Shown here: positions 1-7,459 of the stretch, piece by piece | Numbering within the stretch: position 1 is the stretch's first letter | Layout: every line of letters begins with the position of its first letter | From: an uncultured Ellagibacter sp. | GTDB taxonomy: Bacteria; Actinomycetota; Coriobacteriia; Coriobacteriales; Eggerthellaceae | NCBI GenBank assembly: GCA_934661105.1 | Contig: CAKUIV010000020.1 | Location: 1 to 21,042 of the forward strand | Reading direction: 5' to 3' | Length of the DNA: 21,042 bases | Made by a program: the position numbers and the translations under genes | The notes under the pieces: generated by a model | Database searches by the model: none | The model's input: only the letters and a program-made list of their open reading frames with translations | Told to the model about the DNA's origin: nothing

Positions 1-2483
1 GCGTCGGGGTTCTCGTGCGCCGGCGCCGGTCCTTCAGAAAGCACGTCGTCAACGATGCCCATGTCGTGCGCCTCGTGCGCGCTCATCTTCATGACGGCAG
101 CCGCCTCGGGGGCGCGCGTGCGGTCCTTCCAGAGGATCGACGCGAAGCCCTCGGGCGACAGCACCGAGTACACGGCGTGTTCCTGCATGGCGACGCGGTT
201 CGCCACCGCGAGCGCAAGGGCGCCGCCGCTTCCGCCTTCGCCCAAAAGCACGCTCACGACGGGCACTTTCAGCCCCGCCATCGCGAGCAGGTTGTCGGCA
301 ATGGCGTTGCCCTGACCGCGCTCCTCCGCCTCCATGCCGCAGAACGCGCCCTGCGTGTCGACGAAGCACACGATCGGGCGGCCGAACTTCTCGGCCTCGC
401 GCATGAGGCGTAGGCTCTTGCGGTACCCCTCGGGCTGGGGGCAGCCGAAGTTGCGCTTGATGCGCTCCTTCAAGTCGGCGCCCTTCTCCTCGGCGATGAC
501 CGTAACGGCCTGATGCCCGATCCAACCCACGCCCGCAACGATCGCGCCGTCGTCGCCGAACGCGCGGTCGCCGTGCAGCTCGATGAAGCCGTCGACGATA
601 CGGTCGATGTAGTAGCGCGACGTGGGACGATGCACGTTGCGCGCGAGCTGGACACTTTCCCATGCGTTCGCCGCACGCGCCCCATCGGTCGCCGGAACCG
701 ACGCGCGCGCGTGTTCATCGGCGAGCGCGGCCGGGGCGCCCGCCGTAGGCGCAACCGCCCCTTCGGGAGCCGAATGGGTGTCGTCCTCGACGTCCGAGGC
801 ATCCGCTGCAGACACGCGCCTGCGTCCCGCCTCGCGCTCGATCTGCTTGGCCTTGTTACCGAACCAGCCGAACGCCGTCTCGATAAGCGACGGGCCCTTC
901 TCTGCCTCGACGGCCTCTTCGCGCAGCAGCACGTCGTCGACGGGAAGCAGGCCGTAGGTCACCTTGTTGTAGGTGTCGGTGCCGTGCGCAAGGTTCGACA
1001 TGACGGCGTCGTAGGTCATGAGCGTGCGCTCCTCGCCCGGGTGCGGCTCGCCGTGGACGCTCGTCGCGAAATGGATGGCGAGCAGCTGCGCGAGCGTGGC
1101 GCGCAGGTCGGAGCGCGGCACGACCGCGTCGACGAGGCCATGCGAAAGCGCGAACTCGGCGGTCTGGAAACCCTTGGGCAGTTCCTGCTTGATGGTGTCG
1201 CGGATGACGCGCTGCCCGGCAAAGCCGATGAGCGCATGGGGCTCCGCGAGGATGATGTCGCCCTGCATCGCGAACGACGCGGTGACGCCGCCCGTGGTGG
1301 GATCGGTGATGACGGAGATATAGGGTAGCCCCGCGTCGGCCAGGCGCGACAGCGCGCAGGACACCTTCGCCATCTGCATGAGCGACGCGAGCCCCTCCTG
1401 CATGCGCGCGCCGCCCGACGCGGTGAACGCAACGACGGGGATACGCTCGTCGGCCGCGCGGCGCACGAGGCGCGCCATCTTCTCGCCGACCGCCGTGCCC
1501 ATCGAGCCCATGAGGAAGGTCGACTCCATGACGGCGAACGCGAGCGGGATGCCGGCGATGCGACCGCGACCGGTGCGGATGCCCTCGTCAAGCCCCGTTT
1601 TCTCGCGCAGGCCGGCGATCTTGTCAGCGTAGCCGGGGAAGTCGAGCGGATCGGGCTCGGGCATATGGAGATCCCATTCCTCGAAGCTGCCGGAATCGAG
1701 CAGGTCGGCGATGCGCTCGTCGGAGGTCATGCGGAAATACCCGCCGCACGTAGGGCACACGTAATGCGACGCGGCGAGGCTCTCCTCGCCGAACTTGAGC
1801 CCGCAATGGGGGCAGGTGCGCCACCTGTCGTCCACGGGAGCGGCCTTCTCGGTGGCGCAGAGCACCCAGCCGAGCGCCGGCGTCTCGTTCGCGAGCGGCT
1901 TGAACACGTTCACGCCGCGGGCGATGGCGCGAGCGAGGAACCCGTCGACCTCGCCGAGGGGGCGCGCCTCGTCGCACAGAAGCACGACGCGCGCCGAGCA
2001 TTCGCGCGCGGCGGCGAGCACCGCGTAGGCGTTGCAGAACAAAGCATCGGTGTATTTCTCGCCCAAGCGCACCGTTCCCGCGCATTGGCGCAGGTAGGGC
2101 TCGAAGCGGCGGTCGTCGGTGTAGGGCATCCACACGGCGAACCCGGCGTCGGTCGCCGCCTGCAGGTACGCCTTCGCCATGCGGCCGCGCGACATGAGCA
2201 GCGCGCGCGGACGCGTATCGACCGACCCCTTGCCGTCTACCGGAGCGTACGCGCTCGAATCGCCCGCCGGCACCACGTAGTACTCCGACGAATCCGCCGC
2301 ATCGACCGCGTTCGGGGAAACGGCCCCCTCCGCCGCAGCCTCTTCCGCGATGCGCGAAAGGCGGTACGCGACGTTCGATTCCTCGCCCGCCGTCTTCTTG
2401 CCCGCCGTGCTCGAAGCGCCTGATTCCGGCGCGAACGTGCCGTCCGATGCGAAACTGACGTATCCCTGCTTACCGATTTTCAT
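1..2483 (-). CDS. accDA: Fused acetyl-CoA carboxylase carboxyltransferase, beta-alpha (AccD-AccA), 3' end cut by window edge
   Basis: Carboxyltransferase of acetyl-CoA carboxylase, which moves the carboxyl group from carboxybiotin to acetyl-CoA to give malonyl-CoA. One uninterrupted frame of 827 codons starts at the ATG at 2483 and is still open at base 1. Residues about 93-197 resemble a biotin carboxylase N-terminal domain (see findings). Residues 224-246 form the AccD zinc ribbon, with Cys 224, 227, 243 and 246 at the C-x2-C-x15-C-x2-C spacing of E. coli AccD. The AccD crotonase-like core follows, including TASGGARMQEG near 354-364. An acidic and Ala-rich linker of about 50 residues (about 556-606) leads into AccA, recognised by HGDRAFGDD (637-645), EERGQGNAIA (720-729) and LGEGGSGGALA (747-757). 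It is the last gene of the fab operon, 45 bp after fabZ, with an AAAAGGG ribosome site. Identity is secure; the missing C-terminus is probably a few dozen residues. Confidence 0.95.
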   Translation of the reverse strand, partial: MKIGKQGYVSFASDGTFAPESGASSTAGKKTAGEESNVAYRLSRIAEEAAAEGAVSPNAVDAADSSEYYVVPAGDSSAYAPVDGKGSVDTRPRALLMSRGRMAKAYLQAATDAGFAVWMPYTDDRRFEPYLRQCAGTVRLGEKYTDALFCNAYAVLAAARECSARVVLLCDEARPLGEVDGFLARAIARGVNVFKPLANETPALGWVLCATEKAAPVDDRWRTCPHCGLKFGEESLAASHYVCPTCGGYFRMTSDERIADLLDSGSFEEWDLHMPEPDPLDFPGYADKIAGLREKTGLDEGIRTGRGRIAGIPLAFAVMESTFLMGSMGTAVGEKMARLVRRAADERIPVVAFTASGGARMQEGLASLMQMAKVSCALSRLADAGLPYISVITDPTTGGVTASFAMQGDIILAEPHALIGFAGQRVIRDTIKQELPKGFQTAEFALSHGLVDAVVPRSDLRATLAQLLAIHFATSVHGEPHPGEERTLMTYDAVMSNLAHGTDTYNKVTYGLLPVDDVLLREEAVEAEKGPSLIETAFGWFGNKAKQIEREAGRRRVSAADASDVEDDTHSAPEGAVAPTAGAPAALADEHARASVPATDGARAANAWESVQLARNVHRPTSRYYIDRIVDGFIELHGDRAFGDDGAIVAGVGWIGHQAVTVIAEEKGADLKERIKRNFGCPQPEGYRKSLRLMREAEKFGRPIVCFVDTQGAFCGMEAEERGQGNAIADNLLAMAGLKVPVVSVLLGEGGSGGALALAVANRVAMQEHAVYSVLSPEGFASILWKDRTRAPEAAAVMKMSAHEAHDMGIVDDVLSEGPAPAHENPD

Positions 2484-2528
2484 CCTTGAAAGCCCTTTTT
2501 AACGATTCCTGTCCTGCTGCTGCCCAGC

Positions 2529-2975
2529 CTACTCGCCGCGGGCGAGCACGTACTTCTGTTGCGCGGTCGCGCACACCGTGTCGCCCACACGCGCCTCGAC
2601 GTCGGCGACGACCAGGCGCGACGACGACTTCACGATGGTCGCCTCGAGCGTGAGCACATCGCCCGGGAGCACCTGGTTGCGGAACTTCGCCTTGTCGATG
2701 CCGGCGAAGAACCCGAGCGCCCCTTCGTCCGCGCGTTCCACGAGCACGCAAAACGACGCCGCCTGCGCGAGCGCCTCCATGATGATGACGCCCGGGAGCA
2801 CCGGATGCGTCGGGAAATGCCCCCTGAACAGGGGAAGTTCGGGATCGACGTCGAGCTCGGCCACGATATGCGCGCCCGGCTGGCACTCGACGACGCGCGA
2901 CACCCACACGAACGGGTCGCGATGCGGGAGCACGCGCTCGATGTCTTCGCGCCCGCAGGGGTATTGAATGTCCAT
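2529..2975 (-). CDS. fabZ: 3-hydroxyacyl-ACP dehydratase FabZ
   Basis: Hot-dog-fold dehydratase that removes water from 3-hydroxyacyl-ACP to give trans-2-enoyl-ACP in the cytosolic type II fatty-acid cycle. The 148-residue length is normal for FabZ. The catalytic His is H53 in RGHFPTHPVLPG and the catalytic Glu is E67 in MEALAQ, both in the expected context. The N-terminal LPHRDPF segment is also typical. The ATG at 2975 follows an AAGGAAGG ribosome-binding site. The gene lies 218 bp after fabF, and that gap holds a long inverted repeat, so its translation relative to fabF may be set separately. It is followed by accDA after 45 bp. Confidence 0.96.
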   Translation of the reverse strand: MDIQYPCGREDIERVLPHRDPFVWVSRVVECQPGAHIVAELDVDPELPLFRGHFPTHPVLPGVIIMEALAQAASFCVLVERADEGALGFFAGIDKAKFRNQVLPGDVLTLEATIVKSSSRLVVADVEARVGDTVCATAQQKYVLARGE

Positions 2976-3052
2976 AGGTTAGAAACCTTCCTTATCTGAG
3001 TAACCTGCCTGCAACGCCGCCGTGGCTCCCAGCCGCCGAAACCTCACAGGTC

Positions 3053-3179
3053 GCCGAAACGTTAGCGAGCGGTGCTCTGGCGAGTGCAGATGCCGCGAGA
3101 GCTTGAGGAAGCGTACTTCGGTACGCGACGAAAGCTCGCAGCGAACAGCTGCGCCGCCAGAGCGCCGCGCAGCGTCGGC
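3053..3179. repeat. Long imperfect inverted repeat with TTCG loop between fabF and fabZ
   Basis: Two arms of about 60 bases (3053-3116 and 3121-3179) pair imperfectly around a perfect inner stem GCGTAC-TTCG-GTACGC at 3111-3126. Further paired blocks are GCTCTGGCG (3074-3082) with its complement at 3155-3163, and GCGAGAGCTT with AAAGCTCGC. The transcript would form a long hairpin inside the fab operon. No T-tract follows on either strand, so it is not a classical intrinsic terminator. It could be an intergenic repeat family or an RNA processing or stability element. Confidence 0.7.
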
Positions 3180-3182
3180 TCA

Positions 3183-3206
3183 TTCGCCGTTCGTTAGAAC
3201 GGCGAA
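3183..3206 (-). other. Perfect 10-bp hairpin around the fabF stop codon
   Basis: TTCGCCGTTC (3183-3192) and GAACGGCGAA (3197-3206) are perfect inverted repeats with a 4-base loop. The loop contains the fabF stop codon (3194-3196). There is no U-tract after it. It could protect the 3' end of an upstream mRNA segment or slow readthrough into fabZ; the role is inferred. Confidence 0.6.
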
Positions 3207-4468
3207 ATGGCTAAGCATGCGTTGTGGCCGCCGAAACCGAGGGAGTTCGACAGGGCGACCTTCTGCTTGTAGTTCAGGAGCGGCTCCTTGAGCACGTTCG
3301 CGGGTGCCTCGGGGTCGGGCGTCTCGAAGCCAGCCGTCGGAGGCACGCAGTCGTTCGCGACCGACAGGGCGCAGACGATGGCTTCGACCGCGCCGGCGGC
3401 ACCGAGCGTGTGGCCGGTCGTGCCCTTCACCGAGCACACGGGAACCTTGGCGCCCGCTTCCTCACCGCACAGCGCGCGCAGCGCCGCAGACTCGGTGAGC
3501 TCGTTGGCATGGGTGCCGGTGCCGTGCGCGTTGAAATGACCCAGGTCGGCAGGCGTGAAGCCGCCCTCCTCGAGCGCGTTTCGCATAGCGCGCACCACGC
3601 CTTCGCCCGACGGGTCGGGGGCGGTCATGTGGTAGGCGTCGCCGGTCGAGCCGAAGCCGGTGATCTCAGCCAAGGGCTTCGCCCCGCGCGCGAGCGCGTG
3701 CTCGAGCGATTCGAGCACGACCGCTCCCGCGCCCTCGCCCGCGACGAACCCGCCGCGGTCGAGATCGAACGGACGCGACGCGCGCGTCGGGTCCTCCTCC
3801 TTGGAAAGCGCGCCCAGGTTCGCGAATCCGGCGATGCAGATGGGGTTCACGCTTTCCTCCGCACCGCCCGCGAGCGCCACGTCGGCGTAGCCGTGCCGGA
3901 TGTCGCGCACAGCCTGCCCGATGCAGTGGGCGCCCGTGGCGCACGCGGTGACGACGTTCACGCACTCGCCCTTCATGCCATAGCGGATGGCGAGGTTGCC
4001 TGCGGCGATGTTGCCGATCATCGTGGGCACGAACAGCGGATTCACGCGCTTGGGGCCCTTCTCGAAGAGCGTCTTGAAGCCGCTTTGGAGCTCATCGATG
4101 CCGCCGATGCCGCTGCCGAACACCACGGCCACGCGCGAGGGATCCTCGTCTTCCATGGAAAGCCCCGCCTGCGCGACCGCCTCGTCGGCGGCGACGATGG
4201 CGTACTGGACGAAACGCTCGAAGCGGCGGCTCTCCTTCTTCGTGAGGCCGTGCTCGGTGGCGTCGAAGTTCACGATCTCGCCGGCGTTGTGCACCTCGTA
4301 GTCGCTCGTGTCGAAGCGCTCGATGGGGCGGATGCAGCACTCGCGGCCCATGACGGCGTTCCAGAGGGCCTCCACCCCCACGCCGGCGGGCGTGATCGCG
4401 CCCATGCCGGTGATGACGACGCGGTGCGACCCGTCCGCGCGGCGCGTGCCCGTGTTCATTTCACTCAT
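3194..4468 (-). CDS. fabF: Beta-ketoacyl-ACP synthase II FabF
   Basis: Condensing enzyme of fatty-acid elongation: it accepts an acyl chain on its Cys and condenses it with malonyl-ACP. The protein is 424 residues, close to the usual length of about 410-415. The thiolase-fold Cys-His-His triad is C176 (VVTACATGAHC), H315 (NAHGTGT) and H353 (GTTGHTLGAAG). The start is the ATG at 4468, which shares an ATGA overlap with the fabG stop, preceded by GGAGGT eight bases upstream inside the fabG 3' end. This implies translational coupling. The same frame stays open far upstream through fabG, but that extension has no condensing-enzyme similarity and is not part of the protein. The stop codon lies in the loop of a hairpin. 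Confidence 0.97.
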   Translation of the reverse strand: MSEMNTGTRRADGSHRVVITGMGAITPAGVGVEALWNAVMGRECCIRPIERFDTSDYEVHNAGEIVNFDATEHGLTKKESRRFERFVQYAIVAADEAVAQAGLSMEDEDPSRVAVVFGSGIGGIDELQSGFKTLFEKGPKRVNPLFVPTMIGNIAAGNLAIRYGMKGECVNVVTACATGAHCIGQAVRDIRHGYADVALAGGAEESVNPICIAGFANLGALSKEEDPTRASRPFDLDRGGFVAGEGAGAVVLESLEHALARGAKPLAEITGFGSTGDAYHMTAPDPSGEGVVRAMRNALEEGGFTPADLGHFNAHGTGTHANELTESAALRALCGEEAGAKVPVCSVKGTTGHTLGAAGAVEAIVCALSVANDCVPPTAGFETPDPEAPANVLKEPLLNYKQKVALSNSLGFGGHNACLAISPF

Positions 4469-5229
4469 AGTGCCATACCTCCATCGATGCAGATCACCTG
4501 GCCGGTGATGTAGCCGGCGCCGTCGCTCGCCAGAAACGCCACAAGGTTCGCCACGTCTTCGGGAGTGCCCATGCGCCCCGCGGCGATGCGGCCGGCGATG
4601 GCCTCCTTTTGCTTGTCGGAAAGCGCGTCGGTCATGTCGGTTTCGATGAAACCGGGGGCCACGGCGTTCACCGTGACGTTGCGCGCCGCGATCTCGCGCG
4701 CGAGGGATTTCGTGATCCCGATGACGCCCGCCTTCGAGGCCGCGTAGTTCGCCTGCCCGGCGTTGCCGGATACGCCGACGACGCTCGACATGTTGACGAT
4801 GCGGCCGAAACGCTGCTTCATCATGATCTTGGTCGCGGCCTTGCAGCAGTTGAACGTGCCCTTGAGGTTGACGTCGATGACGGCGTCGAAGTCCTTCTCC
4901 TTCATGCGCGCCACGAGCCCATCGCGGGTGATGCCCGCGTTGTTCACGAGCACGTCGAGCCGCCCGAAGGCGGTGTGCGCCGACTCCACGAGCGTCGCCG
5001 CCTCGTCGGCGTTCGCCACGTTGGCGACGAGCGCGATCGACTTCACGCCGTATTTCATGGTGAGCTCGACGGCGAGTTCCTGGGTTTTCGGCAGGCTCGC
5101 CGCGCTCGAGCAGTTCAGGCACACGTTCATGCCCTCGCTCGCCAGCTTCTCGGCGATGGCGCGGCCGATTCCGCGGCTCGATCCGGTGACGAGCGCGCCC
5201 TTGCGGGCCGGTTTCGCCTCTTCGGTCAT
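4465..5229 (-). CDS. fabG: 3-oxoacyl-ACP reductase FabG
   Basis: NADPH-dependent short-chain dehydrogenase that reduces 3-oxoacyl-ACP to 3-hydroxyacyl-ACP. It has 254 residues, typical for FabG. The Rossmann motif is TGSSRGIG (15-22), followed by NNAG (96-99), N121, and the S149, Y162, K166 catalytic set in NMSSVVG and YAASKAG. The C-terminus ITGQVICIDGGMAL is characteristic. An in-frame ATG 33 bases upstream (5262) is possible, but GAGGGAG lies just before the ATG at 5229, so the shorter start is preferred. It is 70 bp after fabD and overlaps fabF by 4 bp. Confidence 0.96.
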   Translation of the reverse strand: MTEEAKPARKGALVTGSSRGIGRAIAEKLASEGMNVCLNCSSAASLPKTQELAVELTMKYGVKSIALVANVANADEAATLVESAHTAFGRLDVLVNNAGITRDGLVARMKEKDFDAVIDVNLKGTFNCCKAATKIMMKQRFGRIVNMSSVVGVSGNAGQANYAASKAGVIGITKSLAREIAARNVTVNAVAPGFIETDMTDALSDKQKEAIAGRIAAGRMGTPEDVANLVAFLASDGAGYITGQVICIDGGMAL

Positions 5230-5299
5230 GGTTTCACTCCCTCGGATGTCGTCGCACGGCATGGCGGTACGTTGCCGCGCGATTGATTCAGATTCCTTA

Positions 5300-6235
5300 T
5301 TACTGGCGGCTTTCGCCCTGAAACGACGCGATCGCCGCGTCGAAGCTCGCGCGGTCCTGCACGCAGGTGCGCTCGGCCTTGCGATCGATGCGCTTCACGA
5401 GATTCTCGAGCACGCCTCCGAAGCCGACCTCCCAAAACGTCGTCGCGCCCTGCGCTTTAAGCGCCTCGACGCTTTGCTGGAAGCGAACGGGGCTCGTGAG
5501 ATGCGCGACGAGGTGCTCGCGCGCGTCGGCTGCGGAAAGCGGCTTGGCGTCGACGTTGCAGATGAGCGGGATGGACGGCTCGTTGAACTCGACGCCTTCG
5601 AGGTAGTCGGCGAGCTTTTCGGCGGCGTCGGCCATGAGCGGGCTGTGGAACGCGCCCGACGTGGCCAGGCGCGCGAAGCGCTTGCCGCGCTCGCTCCACG
5701 CTTCCTCGGCACGGGCAACGGCATCGGGCGTGCCGGAAACGACGATCTGACCGGGGCTGTTGAAGTTGGCGGGAACGAGCACGTCTCCCTGCGCGCACGC
5801 CTCGCACACCTCACGGACCTCGGCCTCGTCGGCCTTCAGCAGCGCGCTCATCGCGCCCGCGTGGGCCTCCGACGCCTCGGCCATGAGCTCAGCGCGGCGG
5901 GCGACGAAGAGGTAGGTGTCTTCCTCGGAGAGCATGCCCGACACGGCGAGCGCCGAGACCTGCCCGAGCGAGAAGCCGAGCACCGCGGACGGCACGACGC
6001 CCGCCGCCATGAGGGCGCGCGCGATGCCGACCGAGAGCACGCAGAGCGCCGGCTGGGCGAAACGCGTGTCGTTGAGTTTCTCAGGGGCCGCCGTTGCGAC
6101 GAGTTCGGCGAGGTCGTATCCCAAGACGTCGGACGCGCAGGAAAACGACTCCGCGACCTCGGACACGTCCATGAGGTCGGCGCCCATGCCGGGCTTCTGC
6201 GACCCTTGGCCGGAGAAAAGGAATACCGGGTTCAT
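5300..6235 (-). CDS. fabD: Malonyl-CoA:ACP transacylase FabD
   Basis: Transfers malonyl from CoA to ACP to supply the extender unit for FabF. It has 311 residues, the normal length. Visible features are FSGQGSQ near the N-terminus (oxyanion Gln, Q11), the nucleophile elbow at residues 87-92 with S89, and the catalytic His H197 in GAFHSPLM. The elbow reads GFSLGQ where most FabD proteins have GHSLGE, so the His before the Ser and the Glu after it are both changed. The Ser-His pair itself is intact, so activity is expected. The ATG at 6235 is preceded by GAAGGGA at a slightly long spacing. The gene lies 21 bp after fabK. Confidence 0.95.
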   Translation of the reverse strand: MNPVFLFSGQGSQKPGMGADLMDVSEVAESFSCASDVLGYDLAELVATAAPEKLNDTRFAQPALCVLSVGIARALMAAGVVPSAVLGFSLGQVSALAVSGMLSEEDTYLFVARRAELMAEASEAHAGAMSALLKADEAEVREVCEACAQGDVLVPANFNSPGQIVVSGTPDAVARAEEAWSERGKRFARLATSGAFHSPLMADAAEKLADYLEGVEFNEPSIPLICNVDAKPLSAADAREHLVAHLTSPVRFQQSVEALKAQGATTFWEVGFGGVLENLVKRIDRKAERTCVQDRASFDAAIASFQGESRQ

Positions 6236-6256
6236 CGGATAATCAGGTCCCTTCGA

Positions 6257-7231
6257 TTACAGGCCGAGACGCGCGCGCGTCGCGTTGGCGTCGGCCATTT
6301 GCTGCAGGTTGCACCCGCCGAGCGCCTCGGCTTCGCTCATGAGCTCGTCGATCACCTGAGCGACGGTCTTGCGTTCGTGAACCACGGCTGCGATCTGGCC
6401 GGACATGATGGTGCCATTGTCGACGTCGCCTTCAACCGCGCGGCGAAGCGACCCCACGTACATGCGCTCGAGCTCCTCGCCGTTCTTCGCCAGGTCGCCT
6501 TCGAGTTTCTTCACCTGGCGGGCGAACTTGTTCTTCAGGCAGCGCACGGGATGGCCCGACCCGCGCCCGGTGACGATGGTGTCGGAGTCCTTCGCGGCGA
6601 GGATCTTCTCCTTGTAGGCGTCGGCGACGGTGCACTCGTCCACCGTGAGGAAGCGCGTGCCCATCTGCACGCCCTCGGCGCCCAGCGCGAACGCGGCCGC
6701 GATGCCGCGCCCGTCGGCGATGCCGCCCGCGCCGATGACCGGGATGGAGACCGCATCGGCGACCGACGGCAGAAGGGCCATCGTGGTGAGCTCGCCGACG
6801 TGCCCGCCCGATTCCGTGCCCTCGGCCACGACGGCGTCGGCGCCCAAGCGTTCCATGCGGACCGCGAGCGCGGTCGATGCGACGACGGGGATGACCTTGA
6901 TGCCCGCTTCCTTCCACATCTCCATGTAGTTGGCGGGGCTTCCGGCACCCGTGGTGACGACGTCGATCTTCAGCTCGACGAGCAGCTTCGCGAGCTCGGC
7001 GGCGTTGGGGTCCATGAGCATGACGTTCGCGCCGAGCGGCTTGCTCGTGACCTTGCGCGCGGCTTCGACCTGCTCGCGCACCCAGGACAAGGGAGCACCG
7101 CCGCACGCGATGATGCCGAGGCCGCCCGCCTCGCTCACCGCGCCCGCGAGGCTCGCGTCGGCGATGCGCGCCATCGCACCCTGAATGATGGGCACGTCGA
7201 TGCCCAGAAGCTCCGTAACACGCGTTTTCAC
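6257..7231 (-). CDS. fabK: Enoyl-ACP reductase II FabK (FMN-dependent)
   Basis: FMN-dependent enoyl-ACP reductase of the nitronate monooxygenase fold, which carries out the last reduction of each elongation cycle and replaces FabI. It has 324 residues, matching FabK of Firmicutes. Key segments are IQGAMARIAD near the N-terminus, AEGTESGGHVGE with H144 at the position of the S. pneumoniae FabK catalytic His, IGAGGIADGRG (phosphate/FMN loop) and GVQMGTRF. The start codon is GTG at 7231, with AAAGGA about nine bases before it. It is the first gene of the operon. As a FabK enzyme it would be expected to be insensitive to triclosan, which is known for the family and not tested here. Confidence 0.95.
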   Translation of the reverse strand: MKTRVTELLGIDVPIIQGAMARIADASLAGAVSEAGGLGIIACGGAPLSWVREQVEAARKVTSKPLGANVMLMDPNAAELAKLLVELKIDVVTTGAGSPANYMEMWKEAGIKVIPVVASTALAVRMERLGADAVVAEGTESGGHVGELTTMALLPSVADAVSIPVIGAGGIADGRGIAAAFALGAEGVQMGTRFLTVDECTVADAYKEKILAAKDSDTIVTGRGSGHPVRCLKNKFARQVKKLEGDLAKNGEELERMYVGSLRRAVEGDVDNGTIMSGQIAAVVHERKTVAQVIDELMSEAEALGGCNLQQMADANATRARLGL

Positions 7232-7320
7232 GTTGTCGATTCCTTTCGAGAAGTGCCTGAGGGAAGGCGCCCGCGCGCACGGTGTTCCCGTGCCGGCGCG
7301 CCGTATCGTTTCAACGTTTC

Positions 7321-7349
7321 ATGGTAGTTTCGCCCCAAAACGATTGCAA
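7321..7349 (-). promoter_or_regulatory. Candidate promoter of the fab operon
   Basis: On the minus strand TTGCAA (7344-7349) is followed after 17 bases by TACCAT (7321-7326). Each box matches the sigma-70 consensus at 4 of 6 positions, with ideal spacing. A transcript would start near 7313 and have a leader of about 80 bases before the fabK GTG. This is a prediction by motif only. Confidence 0.4.
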
Positions 7350-7402
7350 GCGGACCACCCGCGGTTCCACGAGAATCGCGCCACTCGACCGGCGTGAACG
7401 CC

Positions 7403-7440
7403 CGTTGTTTATACACTTGTATACAGGTGTATAAACAACG
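7403..7440. promoter_or_regulatory. 38-bp near-perfect palindrome, candidate operator upstream of fabK
   Basis: Arms CGTTGTTTATACAC (7403-7416) and their exact reverse complement (7427-7440) flank TTGTATACAG, whose inner eight bases are again a perfect palindrome. Only one base pair of 19 is mismatched. The AT-rich stem stands out in a GC-rich region and has no T-tract, so a protein-binding site is more likely than a terminator. It lies 19 bp past the rnr stop and about 54 bp upstream of the candidate fab promoter. TATAC repeats of this kind suit a dimeric or tetrameric GntR- or TetR-type regulator; the protein is not identified. Confidence 0.65.
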
Positions 7441-7459
7441 GCGATGGGCGCGAATCGCC

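Noticed and set aside
513..1328. Plus-strand open frames opposite accDA, rnr, fabK and the formate dehydrogenase genes
   Set aside because: They are Arg-, Ala- and His-rich mirror frames expected from GC-rich codon bias, without ribosome sites or domain motifs.
4469..5122. Long N-terminal extension of fabF running antiparallel in frame through fabG
   Set aside because: The frame is open only because of high GC. The extension is Arg- and Gly-rich without similarity, and a strong ribosome site precedes the ATG at 4468.
7403..7440. Palindrome as intrinsic terminator of the ftsEX-rnr genes
   Set aside because: The stem is AT-rich and no T-run follows on either strand, so an operator is more likely.
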